From NCBI RefSeq assembly GCF_050436995.1, contig NC_134749.1, positions 10,124,001 to 10,188,000 of the forward strand: a DNA stretch of 64,000 nt, given 5' to 3'. The notes beneath the pieces are model-generated. The model was not told the origin of the DNA, did no database searches, and worked only from the letters and a program-made list of their open reading frames with translations. A program made the position numbers and the translations under genes. This DNA is from Anticarsia gemmatalis. Lineage: Eukaryota; Arthropoda; Insecta; Lepidoptera; Erebidae. Position 1 is the stretch's first letter; the number at the start of each line of letters is the position of its first letter. Positions 25,817-37,183 of the stretch are shown here, piece after piece.

Positions 25817-28800
25817 GTGAGACATCACAACTACAAACTATTCGACCAGTGCTCAACACTTCCAACAACCAAAGAGACGCCATGTCGTTACACTGCTGGC
25901 ATTATCGGTGTGTTACTTGAAAATATTCTTTGGTTTCATGCTTGAATAATGATAACGTAAATATTGTTTTCAGTCGGAGCGTCGTGCCGAGCGCCTGTCC
26001 CGTGCCCGTCGCCCGCAATTCGGCGGCAAACGCCGTCGACCGCCACCCAGGATACCAAAGAATCCAAAAGAAAATGACTGCTTTACCACATCTGAAGAAA
26101 TCAGATGCTCCACACCGCCACACTTTGATTATGCCGTCGTACAGAAATCTCTTAGTAAGTCTTTTTATTAATTCTTAATTTGAGATGGACTGAGTGCGAC
26201 ATCAACATACAACAATCGACCTGGATTTAATAATTTTAGACTAATTGTTTCATAATTTTGTTCTCATGGTAAATTTATCTGCAGTCTAATTATCTTCTAA
26301 AATTGTAATGGTAGCTGACAATACTCTCTAAATTCCTCATGTCCAGTAACAACTTACTATGCCAACAGTTGCGATCCAAGCAGACGATACACATGCATGG
26401 TTATTGCAGTATGCGAGGATCCCGAGACATTGGACGTGGGAGCCCTGCCGACGTACCGAGCGGGAGGTGGCCGCAACCCGAGCGTCAGCTCCAACGGCGA
26501 GGAAGACCCGCCCGCCGCCTTGTGTGCAGCTGCTGAACGAGTGAGGTCTGACGAGCGCAGCGCAGCACCGCCCAATGTCAAGAGACATGACCAGCCTTGT
26601 CCTGATCGAAGACTTGAGAAGATCCAGAAGAAGGTGAGCATGCAGTCTTATTGGTCCAGATCGATTTCTTTTCTGTTCCGTAACTGGCAACTGGTCTCCT
26701 TTCGTAATGAGAAATTGGTTTGTTATTGAAAAATCACAATTAATTTTGTAGAAGCTTGCGTCCGTTCATCATTCTAATTAGTGAGCCCAAATTATATTAT
26801 TATGTTATTTCTTTACAGATCAGCGTATTAAAGAAGAACATCTCCAAATACGAAGCAGATTTCGAAGCCAAGAACGGTTATCAGTTGACGCCGAGTGATA
26901 GAATCACTGACGTGGGCCTCACTCGCATGTACGAATCCTTGCGTCGCCTTCAAATAGAAAAGCGTTGTATCAAAGCAGATCCGGTAGAATACGCCCTTCA
27001 AGTCCAAGCAGCCAAGCAACAGAAGGAGAGGGATGATAAACTCGAGATGTCGTTCAGGAGTGATAAATGTATGACTGATGTCGTCAGGGATATTGAAGAA
27101 GTAAGCTTTGTATTTGTAATTAGGTCACCATTAGGTCCATCCTCCTAATCTAAAAGTAGTATGCGATAATAATATGTAGGCAATAAGTTTGTCACATATT
27201 TCATTCTGGTGAGTTTCAAAAATCAATAGGTAATACTTTAGAATATACCTGGGAAGAGCGAAATTAGGTTCTTGATTAGTTGGCTCAATACGGTAAAATT
27301 GTTTTCCCTACTTATGAAACACAATTTAACCGCCCAGAGTCAAAGAATGTTCTCAATATGTGGTGTCAAAAAGTACAATTAGTTTCAGCCTTGCTTTTAA
27401 TTAGGACTAATAAGTTATTTATTTAAATCTACTAATTTGTTTTGCAGTGGTTAGAAGGCTGTCGGCAAGCTGAAGGCAGAGCGAGCATACCGGAGTCCAA
27501 CTGGAACTCATCTCAACTGGCGGCAGAAAAGCTGGCAGTACAACGAGTGTTGCTGCGTCTGGAGGCAGCTCGCGGCCGTCCACCGGCGCACTCTGAAGAC
27601 CGGGGCGCGGCCAGACACTTGTATGAACGGTACCGAGCTGTGAAGAAAGTGCTGGCGTCTTCCAGACCTGATGCTGTGAGTTTTGGCTTAATTTGTCTTT
27701 TTCTTAGTTCAAGTTAGATACTGTAATATATTGTTTGATATACAAAAAACCAGGTAGAGTCAATTGCACATCGAAATGCATTCAGGTAAATAATATCGTT
27801 GTATATTATTGAGGCGTAGATTGTATTGAGGGTGTGGTTTGTATACGAAGTAACGCAGCTATCATTACTGTTATACACTGTCATTGAAAAAGTGGCTTGT
27901 CTAAATGTAAATAAATCTCGAATAGGTCACTAACACATATACGTATTTTGTTCACTTCTGTCTTCTGGACTGGAAGCAGTTTGACTTTATAGTGACAAAA
28001 TCTTATTTATCATTTCAGATTATTGGTAACGGTGAACTGGCGACAATTCATGAACACGAAACCATGTTGTTCAACGCCAGCGTCGACAGTTCCAGCGACT
28101 CGCAAGAGAAACCAATACTGCCATCGGAATCTTCACAGGTAAGCAGTTTTAATACCAATCTCGCTTGATAATATTCTGACGAGGAAAGACAACACGTACC
28201 CCCACTAAAAGAAGAACTTCCAACCAAATTAGGATCAGACCTGACGGGTCTTCGCTAAAGGTTGATTTCGATCAGTCGTCAGTATTTTTTTATCTCAATA
28301 ATACCTTAAGATTGAGTCCCGCTCTTAGAATAGATAATAGAGAATTTACTTGTGTTTAGTACACAGACTTGCATACTGCTAACAAAGACCTGCACAGTTG
28401 GCTGGCTTTAATGACACTGTCTGCAGTAGCTGAATATCGGCTAAGAATATTATTATATATACTCGGTTTAATATCGTGGTTGTTGTTTCCAGGAGGCTAC
28501 AGAAACTCCTCAGTCACCGCCCACAACTCGCGAAGTGACAGTGGGCGAGGAGGTTCCTTCATCAGCGTCGTCGGCACAGTCGGCTCCCAGCGAGGAAGTG
28601 GCTCCGTCAAACGAAGGTCTGCACTGCCTGGGAATTGAAGAACTCACCAAAGCTCTTTCTGAAGCTAAGCTGCACAAATCTGTGAGTGTATTTTGAAAGA
28701 TAAGAATATTTCGAATCTGTGTAAATATTATTAATATTATATTTGGACAACTCAGACACGGTCATTTGATTCCTATCTAAGCAGAGCTTGTAGTACGGTA

Positions 28801-29839
28801 ACCAAATAACTAATAAACATATTTAGGTATCTATACGTACTTTTAAGTACATACTTACATATTATAGACGCGTTAACATGTAAATAAACTACATAAATAG
28901 ATACTCGTAGACATCAAACAAATATTTGTCCCGGATGGGGTTCGAACCACACACGGCGCTACAGATATTGCAACGATGTAACCACGATAACCACTAGCTG
29001 CCGGTCAGTGGTCACTAAGATACTTAAATTGTCGTCGAGCACAATTAGGAAACGTTAAAAAATAATCTTTACCAGGACCGATATTAAGGAATGATTGACC
29101 TATTAACCAATGATTGTCTTGTTACATCAGTTAAAGTTAATTGAGATCACGAAGAGTTATCAGTTAATACAATCGGGACGGCGGATTTGTCAATCACTTT
29201 GACATTGTTAAAACGATTCTAACTAAAAAGACTAATGGCTGATTCATCATCAATCCCCGCACGCAAGCAATTGTCTGAAAATTTTGTAAATGTCACACCC
29301 AAGTTCAGTCACACTAATGGCCTTAATATACGTCAACTGTAGCATCTTTAATTCTTTACTTTTTCATGTTAACTTTACCACCTAAAATATAGGCATCATC
29401 TTTTTTAATAAAAGTCTTGATTAAGTAGCGCTTCATCACTGAAATAAAACATTTGACTGCCGACTAGTTAAGGTCGCCACGCCGCTGGCATTGCGTCGGG
29501 AGATCGTGGGTTGATTCCCACACGGAACAATTATGTCACAAATAATTGGTTCGGGTATGGTTGTACATGATGTCGTCAGGGATATTGAAGAAGTAAGCTT
29601 TGTGTGAATGAAGGCTACATCTACCCTTAATTTGAATATTTCCTTTTTATTTACAGATTCTTCGGCGAACGATAAAAGAGTACGAGGTGAGTTTCGAGTT
29701 GCAGAACAGTAGGAAGGTTCAGAGAGACGACAAGAAGGGTCACGAGGATGAATACATGCGCTACAAAGCAGTCAAAGCCAGGATCAAACTCATCACCGCA
29801 TTAATTAATAAACAAAAAACTCTCACCAACACAAAATAA
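25661..29839 (+). CDS. FAM13: FAM13-family protein, 8 coding exons, 520 aa
   Basis: Spliced gene. Exons 25661-25816, 25974-26154, 26410-26633, 26819-27100, 27448-27675, 28019-28138, 28493-28681 and 29657-29839; every junction is GT/AG and all phases agree, giving 520 codons and TAA at 29837. Residues 1-110 are basic and low complexity: an Arg/Glu-rich stretch, a nine-proline run near residues 36-44, then GGKRRRPPPR, a possible nuclear signal. Three charged helical blocks match the C-terminal half of vertebrate FAM13A/B: residues about 188-235 (LKKNISKYEADFE), about 299-350 (EKLAVQRVLLRLE, then LYERYRAVKKVL), and 461-510 (RRTIKEYEVSFELQN, then YKAVKARIKLI). Residues 398-445 are Ser/Pro/Glu-rich and probably disordered. 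The RhoGAP domain of long vertebrate FAM13A isoforms is not encoded here. The start has a good context (G at -3, G at +4), but the frame stays open upstream to about 25548, so an N-terminal extension from an upstream exon is possible. Vertebrate FAM13A is linked to Wnt and metabolic signalling; the insect role is not shown by sequence. Confidence 0.9.
28745..29010 (-). mobile_element. tRNA-derived SINE, family B
   Basis: The reverse complement has a tRNA-like head (gtggttatcgtggttacatc, ggttcgaaccccatccggg) and the family tail agctctgcttag. Same family as 51352-51570. In the last FAM13 intron. Confidence 0.65.
29466..29567 (+). mobile_element. 3'-truncated tRNA-derived SINE, family A, in the last FAM13 intron
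   Basis: agttaaggtcgccacgccgc and gatcgtgggttgattcccac are family A; the body stops abruptly after ggttcgggtatggttgta. The next 36 bp are a copy of the end of FAM13 exon 4. Confidence 0.65.
29568..29603 (+). repeat. Duplicate of the 3' end of FAM13 exon 4 with its splice donor
   Basis: These 36 bases are identical to 27076-27111, covering 25 nt of exon 4, the donor gtaagc and 5 more intron bases. Because the copy includes intron sequence it came from genomic DNA or unspliced RNA. It lies 53 bp before exon 8. Confidence 0.85.
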
Positions 29840-30156
29840 GTCCCAAAAATGTATACCGTATTCATAGTCTAGCTGTAAGAGCCCCGTTTCCTTGCTTCAG
29901 GAAAATACACTATAATAGTTCACACAGATGTATAAAAGTTGACTATAGATGTCTTAGACCGCTATGTGTTATATATTGAGTTATTATAAACTTAAATATT
30001 ACATAACAGGTACTGTATATTGGTTGTCTATTAATTTAGTTCTAAAATTACGAGTCGAAATTTAATTTTGATCATTTCTAAATTTGGTGTTTATATTTTA
30101 GTGCGATCAAAGATGATCTAAAAATCTAGTGCTTCCGAAATTTTTATGCGATTTAA

Positions 30157-30162
30157 AATAAA
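30157..30162 (+). terminator. Candidate poly(A) signal of FAM13
   Basis: AATAAA lies 318 nt after the FAM13 stop codon, the first such hexamer noted downstream. A second AATAAA at 30717-30722 is an alternative for a longer 3' UTR. Confidence 0.4.
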
Positions 30163-32217
30163 TTTGAAGATATTTCAGCCCCACCGTTTTATGATATTCG
30201 ACGGGTAAACTTATTTTCTATTGCATATTTATATCGATTTTCGTTAAAATTGTATAGTGCCAAATATTGTCGTTCTATACAATTTTGTAATTGTAAATAT
30301 TCTTGGCATTATATCGTAATATAAGTGACGTATATTATAACATTACACGCGAGAAAATTAACAAAAATAACTGTTTTATAATATCAAATTGATGTTAGAT
30401 GCATTTATGATGATTAAGGATTACGTTTGCACAGCTTTCAAAGTTTTATAGATTATACCAAATTTACCAATAGTAAGTTGTAGCCGAGAATCAGTATTGT
30501 AATATATTAGACACTGCAGAAATTACAGAGGCGATCACGAATTACTTGCGATACAAGGAAATATATAGTTATAAGGAATTGGAGCAGCGCCTCTGGCGGA
30601 TGATAAAGGTACTATTTTTCTGTGAGTAACGAAGTGTCAACTGTCAACATTCAATTTGACATTTGAACGGGACGAATTCTGTACTTTTGTATGATAAATT
30701 CGTGATCGTGATACTGAATAAATAATCTAATCTTGTTATACATTTTACTAACTGCCGCTTCACTGCCGTACTTTTGACTACGAATATGCAATGTACAAAA
30801 AACTGATATATAACATTTTCGCGACCAACGTATATCATATTAATAGAAATGTTGACGTTTTTACTGGTACATACACAAAATGTTAATATATTATGTCAGT
30901 TTATATGGTACAATCAATTATTGCAAGAAGGTTATGCTATCTAATACTACCTACATACCTAACAAAGACACAGTACAGAAGTCTGCTAAATCTATTATCA
31001 TCGCATATTATTGTATTACCATTGTAAAATATAAAGCGAATATTAAACACGTTTCTTCAAAAGTCCGAAAATTATTTATCTTTACTTAAGTACACCAAAC
31101 TAAAGAACGACACTGTTTTTCAATAACTTATTACTTGCAGTTGATTGTACTTGCATATATCTGCAAATATACTAGTTGTGTATTGCTCTCGATAGTATTG
31201 GCAATGGACTCGGTCAGTTTTGTACGACAGTTCTTCAGTGTTCGTAACAGTATCTGTGAAATTACGGTAATCAATGTATTTAACTATGGCTATGTAAATA
31301 ACAAAACTTTCCAAATGAACAGGGGTGTTCTCATGTCTATGTACTCCTATATTAAATCTTATTACATAATGTTAAAACTACTTATAATACATAGTTATAT
31401 GACTTATGTATGTTTATAACTACGAGACCTGAACAAAAGTAGATTAAATGCAGGCGAAAATTCTTTGTTTGTAATTTCGGATTGACGAAGATAAAAAAAT
31501 TGGATGGAGTGAGATTTTTATTATAATAACTTTACTGTATAAGTTGAAGGATAATTTTCTACGTAAATTGTATTTGTTTGTTTTATTTTTAATATCGGTG
31601 ATTGTGAATATTCGATCTCTTTATGTGTTAGTAACAGGCCGTTTAGACGCGCCGTTTCGTTCTCTGAAAGAGAATGGCAGTTGAATGTATTTAGTGATAA
31701 AGTACTTACTGTGATTTTATTGTAACAAAAAATATTCTTGTGTGACAAGAACTTGATTTTTTTTACGGTAAAAGCGGGTCGTTTTTGATCTGGATGGGTC
31801 AATTTGACCCGGAGAAATGTACAATTTGTACAATAATTACATCTTAGACCCGTTTAGGTTGAAAGAGCGGAGTGAATCGCTTATTTATGTGATGGCTTCG
31901 GGATCAAAATGACCCATTTAGGAACGAATTAACCTGCTTCTACAGTAGTATTAGATGTTAGCTGACAGTTTGTGTTGTACACTCAGTACCCGATTGTGCG
32001 TAAGCTAAAAAGGGCTTTCTTTTCTATTATTTTAACGACTATTGAAATGGATGAGACTTGATATCGGTTTATTAAAACCTAATGTCTATATAAAGTTATA
32101 ATAATACGAGATAATTATGATGTTTAGATGCAAGATGTTGATTGAAAATGCGACTTTTTATGAGGATTTGAAAATTGAAAAGTGGATTTAGAAATTGGGC
32201 CACAGTTGTTCTGTAAA

Positions 32218-32306
32218 GCTGGTCATTCACGAGCTGATTTGTAAACCAACGCTGAGTTTTTGGACGAGCATGTTGGCCAACAAATCCGTAAGTGAATAGC
32301 CACTGG
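32218..32306. mobile_element. Short imperfect inverted repeat, possible MITE
   Basis: ctggtcattcacgagctgat at the left and the reverse complement of tccgtaagtgaatagcca at the right share CATTCAC and ATTTGT with conserved spacing. Confidence 0.35.
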
Positions 32307-33115
32307 GGAAAGTAATCGTCTCTATAAATGCCCCACTTTTGTCAACACCTTGAATTGCTTGTCTTTGACGAGTAAGTTTAAACTAATTATTGCTTTGCAA
32401 TATTATAATAAGATGTTCAGCGTATACAATTGTGACAAATCAAAATGGATATCATATCAACGTGTAAATTGACCGTAAGCGATTTGTACCAATGTCGTTA
32501 TAAATTAGACTTTACTACAAAATTAACAGTATATTTCAAACACTGTTTGTCTCTTTCTATCTAATGCTTTTATTTGTTCACAGAGCAGGATAGCTATAGA
32601 TATCAGTGTTTGAAGTTTGCGTATTTTGTGGTAAAGAGGTTTAGTGTTTTCTAAGTTATCGTCCCTATTTCCCGCCTATTATTAGCCAATCACGTGAAGC
32701 CATTCTCAGCCAATTAATGTTGTAAGTATGAACTGCAGTTTGGTAATAAAATCTGTATTGAAATGCATAATATACTCAGTAGAGTTCCACAAATTGCCAC
32801 TAATATTCATATAATGTTTAAAATAAAAAATAGAACAAATTTTTTGGTTGTTTTTTTTTATTTGTACCTTTTGGGATTTCAAACAAACTTTCCATAATTA
32901 GAAAATGTTGTAACATCCTTGTCGCATATTAGACGTGGAAATAAATAGTTTCATGTCAATATGATACTACGAAGTTAGCATTAAGGAAATTAAAATGACT
33001 AAAATCTTTAACCTATTAGTTATAACCTAATATTTTCACAAAATATTATCCAGCTAAGGTAATAAAGGTATCATAGGTAAACTTATCGCGGAATATTACT
33101 CCAAGTCTAGAAGCA

Positions 33116-33200
33116 GCCTTAGAAACATTTGCCGAAGTAAAGGTTGCCTTAGAGACATTTGCCGAAGTAAAGGTTGGCCTTAGAGACATTTCCCAAGCTA
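33116..33200. repeat. 30-bp tandem repeat, about 2.7 units
   Basis: Unit gccttagagacatttgccga plus agtaaaggtt: 33116-33145, 33146-33175 and a third diverged unit from 33177. Unit 1 and unit 2 differ at one base. Confidence 0.75.
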
Positions 33201-33512
33201 AATACTGCCTTAAAAGATTAGAAACATGCTTTGAGCACACTTTAATAGCACGTGTATAATACTGTGTTACATATATGTTAGAAAACAATGATAACAGTAA
33301 CACGTGACACTAATAAACAAAAGCTTAGTCAATCTCATTATTAATTTGATAACGATACATAACAGATGGTCCATTCAATAATATTTATGGCGGAATATTC
33401 CTATGCTCGGGAATTATGAGTCTACCGTGGACTAAAAAAATATCGCAGGAATTTTAGGAGACACATAAACAAGAGACTCAATAGCATTAGATCTGAAATA
33501 GTTATTTTTGAT

Positions 33513-33612
33513 TGCACAAATGTTAGTTCCAAGTATAAATCGAACCCAGGTCCTCCCATCGGGTAGTGGTGTGGCGACCACTTCAACTTTTGCGCCACGG
33601 AGGCCGTCGAAC
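33513..33612 (-). mobile_element. tRNA-derived SINE, family A, head only
   Basis: The reverse complement reads tccgtggcgcaaaagttgaa ... ggttcgatttatac, the box A and box B of family A. The body is missing. Confidence 0.6.
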
Positions 33613-33684
33613 AGCAGGCTAAAGCAGACGTATTTTTAGCGTAGTGGCGGTCAACAGCGCCACGAAGTGCATTTTTCAAGTAAT

Positions 33685-33945
33685 CTATACTAATATTATA
33701 AAGCTGTAGAGTTTTTTTGTTTGATTGTTTGTTTGTTGGAACTACTGGTCCGATTTGAATGATTCTTTTAGATTTAGATAGCCCATTTATCGAGGAAGGC
33801 TATAGGCTATTATAACACCACGCTACGGTCATTAGGAGCGGAGTAGAAACGAAAAATTTTACTAAAACGGAGGAAATTTTTGACCCATTCTCTTAGGTGA
33901 CGCAAGCGAAGTTGCGCGGGTCAGCCAGTGAGTAATATTTTCACG
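33685..33945 (+). mobile_element. Dispersed repeat 'tactaatattataaag ... gcgcgggtcagc'
   Basis: Starts tactaatattataaagctg, contains actactggtccgatttgaa, gaaggctataggctat and ggagcggagtag, and ends gcaagcgaagttgcgcgggt. Other copies: 48008-48265, 52285-52515, 54328-54510 and 61171-61442. Non-coding; typical high-copy lepidopteran element, class unresolved. Confidence 0.65.
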
Positions 33946-34339
33946 ATTTTAGTAGGAGCTGTTCACGTGAATACTAAGAATTTATCTGTAAAACTGACCT
34001 TTACTTACTAAATAAAATAATTTTAGGTATAGAGGTCAATGATCGCCTGACAGCCTATTGATTCAACTATATATAAACAAGATATATTTTTTATGAAAAA
34101 ATATTAACTATCTGTAAGTATGAGATAAAGTTTTTATTTGTTTGCTAGATAATGAAGAGTACCTATATGTGAATCCCACCGGCAAGACTAATTTAACTGA
34201 CAACACATGACCAATTTATTGATCAATGTAATTTTTTTGGAGAATCCCACTCACAAAAAAGACTGTACTTTCCCACTACTTGGGAACAGTACCGCAGGCG
34301 AGTGAGGAACGAAACAATATTTTAAGAACTATTTTAAAT

Positions 34340-34505
34340 AATTCTCAGGCTTTCAAAGATTTTAATCAAAATCTTTTCAATGGATGCCTACATCATAACT
34401 ACCTGCTTGCCAAATTTCAGCCCAATCTGTCCAGTGGTTTGGGCTGTGGGTTGATGGATCACTATGTAATTCAGTCAGCCACCTTTCAGTTATATTTATA
34501 GTATA
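34340..34505. mobile_element. Diverged copy of the 47650-47930 repeat family, inverted
   Basis: gattttaatcaaaatctttt and caaatttcagcccaatctg read as the reverse complement of the family. Confidence 0.45.
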
Positions 34506-34810
34506 TTTAGTATATTTATTGGTCAACGATAAAAGTTGTTCAAGTCGAAAACGTGTGGACATTGCCCGTTGCTATGATAAACCTTAAAGATCATCACAAG
34601 TCTACATTTTATTTTCTTTACTTTCTCATCGTATTTCTCATCTGTACACTGTGGTCTTGATCTTGGCTTCATAAAGAACTGATAACCTATAGCTCTCTGT
34701 ATCAAACTTATCAATAACAGGCGAGATGAGGTCACGACATCAACACGACATCAGTCACTATCACAAAACGCGTCAATTCCTTTGGTCGTATGATTGCAAA
34801 TTATTATTTA

Positions 34811-35000
34811 ATAGGGGCATAACCGCTTGAAAAGCTCATAGCTAAAGTAACAACGGCTGTACAGATCGATCTCAGAGGTTAAGCTACGTTTGCATTGATC
34901 TGTGGATGGGTGACCATCTAATAGATACTTATCGAGTTCCTCCGTGTTTCGGAAGGCACTTTAAATTGTGGGTCCTGACCTGACCAGCAGTGGGACAGTC
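34811..35000 (+). mobile_element. 5S-rRNA-derived SINE, copy 2
   Basis: gaggttaagctacgtttgca and tgtggatgggtgaccatc (34901-34918) repeat the 5S box A / box C arrangement of the copy at 10633. The tail gtttcggaaggcact resembles that copy's, then changes to a cagcagtgggacag end shared with another SINE family. Confidence 0.65.
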
Positions 35001-37181
35001 AGTTTTACTTTATATTTAGGTGTTTGAAGCATGGATATGAAGGGTCTCTGTACAACATAGACTTATTGTTGGCCGATAGTTTAATCCGAAAAAGATCTAG
35101 ATAATTGTGTTTGTTGAAATTATTTGGGTGGGAAGACCTATTATTTGTCATTAATGACATTGGACTCTCTAGTTTTTAAGGGGGCTTAAGATTTTTTGGA
35201 CGATAGGAGTAAGCCTATGAGAGATTGTGGTAAGTAGTGTTTCCTTTACTGATATGTGGCAAGAGTAATGGAGACACGTGATTATTTTATAATAATATGT
35301 TTTATGTAATCTACTTATTTCTGAGAAAGTGAACTGATCTGTTTGACCCGACACGACGCGTCAGACACAAGCAAATAAATATATTTACACTAATTTACTG
35401 TAAAACGATAAATAAATAACGTTTTAATGATAAAGTATCTAGCCAATTGCAAGTCGGTGCGGCGCATGAAATATGACGTCACGATTGTTGTATGGAGGCT
35501 GGAAGCCATTTATTTATTTTATTGTTCTTAGTATTGGCTGTTCCAGCAAATAAAATAACATACTCTGAAAAACCATCGGCTGTCTAGATACCTATCACGG
35601 CCCATGAGATACAGTTTGGTGATAGACAGACGAACAATGTAATACTGAACCTTAATACAGAAGATATTGTTTATCTCTTCTGTATTAAACTTCTGTTTGC
35701 TTTGTTATTTTTCTCGGAATAAGTAATATAGAAGTAGTGATACTGATAACCAAGTGCTTTAATCATTCGTCTCTCATGCTCTTTGACTGATTTGAAAGGT
35801 CAAGCGTTAAAATTGTAAACACACCTCTAATTTTAAGTCATGTGTGGTATTAGAAATTATAAATAATGGTGACGAAGGAAATATACCACGCTAGTTTTAA
35901 CATTGAAAATCTTGGAGTAATAACTTAGCCTAAATCTTATTAGGCCTTTCTTTAAAGGATCGTAAGTAAAGGTTGCAAGCCACAAGACGTACATGTTCTC
36001 ATTCTTCTTCATCAAAGTGACTAAGTATTACTTATTGCAAAAAAAATCTATGTTTGAATATTATTATGTTAACCCGACAGATATTTAAAAGAAAATTTAC
36101 ACGTTTTAGCATACATACATAAAATACATACAAACAAAAAATCACGCCTATCTCCCATAGGGTTAGGCAGAGACCATAGAACGCCTTTCCTTACAAAATT
36201 CCATATGATTTTATTCATCAATATCAATAGCGAAAACAAATAGTACCTAGTTAATTAAAATTCATTCTTTTAAATCGGTTTATTAGTAGGCAACGGATAA
36301 TAAACTTAACAGTCAATAAAATCATTATCAAACCGATACACATCGATTTTATTGTTACTCGTGTATAATTAATTGAAGGAACTTTGTCATTCCATCCTCC
36401 CGATAAGGGCAATTAAGTCTATTCACGTAGAACCGGTACTATAACTTACTTTACATACATAGCATAAGTATTTATTAGGTATAGGCTTAGTACTAAAACT
36501 TGCTATTACTTATTTCCGAAGTAATTTTTATCTTTTTTGATCCATAATTGCTTCACGTTTTCGTTTCACTGCTGCGTCTCATCCTCAAATTAGAGAGGGC
36601 CTTGAGTCCACAACGCTGATCAAGTGCGCGTTTGGGGACTCATGCATGTCCTTAAGCAATACTTATGTATACTTACATCATCTACCAGGGCTTAAACTGC
36701 ATTTTGAGCGAAATGACAATATTCGAAAATGCCACAATAATAATGGAATTGATTGATCAGCGATATCAGACACTGTTGTTTTACGAACGTTAGTTGAAAA
36801 TACCAAAATATATGATTTTGAAAAATGAGTCAGTCTGTTAACTGATTAGACGTTTTGGACGGCTTGAACTGACTCATTTTTGATTCACTGTTTTAGGTCA
36901 AGATTGTACTAAAATTATTTCAAAATATTTACAAGGATTTGAACTATTGACCCGCGATAAAGATTTTCGCAATAATTCACACAATAACAAACAAAGTCTA
37001 AATTAGTTTTTCCTGTTTATTCCATACAAATGATAAGAGCTATTATATTTAATTTCAATTGGGTAAAATACTATTGTGTTACGATAAAATAGTATCGCAA
37101 GGTTACTATTTTAACGAGGTGCCAAATATTGTTTTAACCAACATAAAGGAAACTTATCAAGAACAAAAAGCTATAATACAC
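35001..37181. other. No gene recognised
   Basis: AT-rich intergenic sequence; a copy of the 'ggcagagacca' dispersed repeat lies at about 36125-36190. Nothing else supportable. Confidence 0.5.
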
Positions 37182-37183
37182 TA

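Larger units (their letters stand above)
29840..33115. other. FAM13 3' UTR and intergenic DNA
   Basis: The 3' UTR probably ends near 30180 or 30740. Beyond it is AT-rich unique sequence with no coding frame of interest. A GGGTCAATTTGACCC palindrome is at 31796-31810. Confidence 0.5.

Noticed and set aside
25494..25883. Ala/Arg-rich open frames on both strands across the GC-rich island
   Set aside because: They are shadows of the GC-rich FAM13 first coding exon; only the frame starting at 25661 ends at a splice donor that continues in phase.
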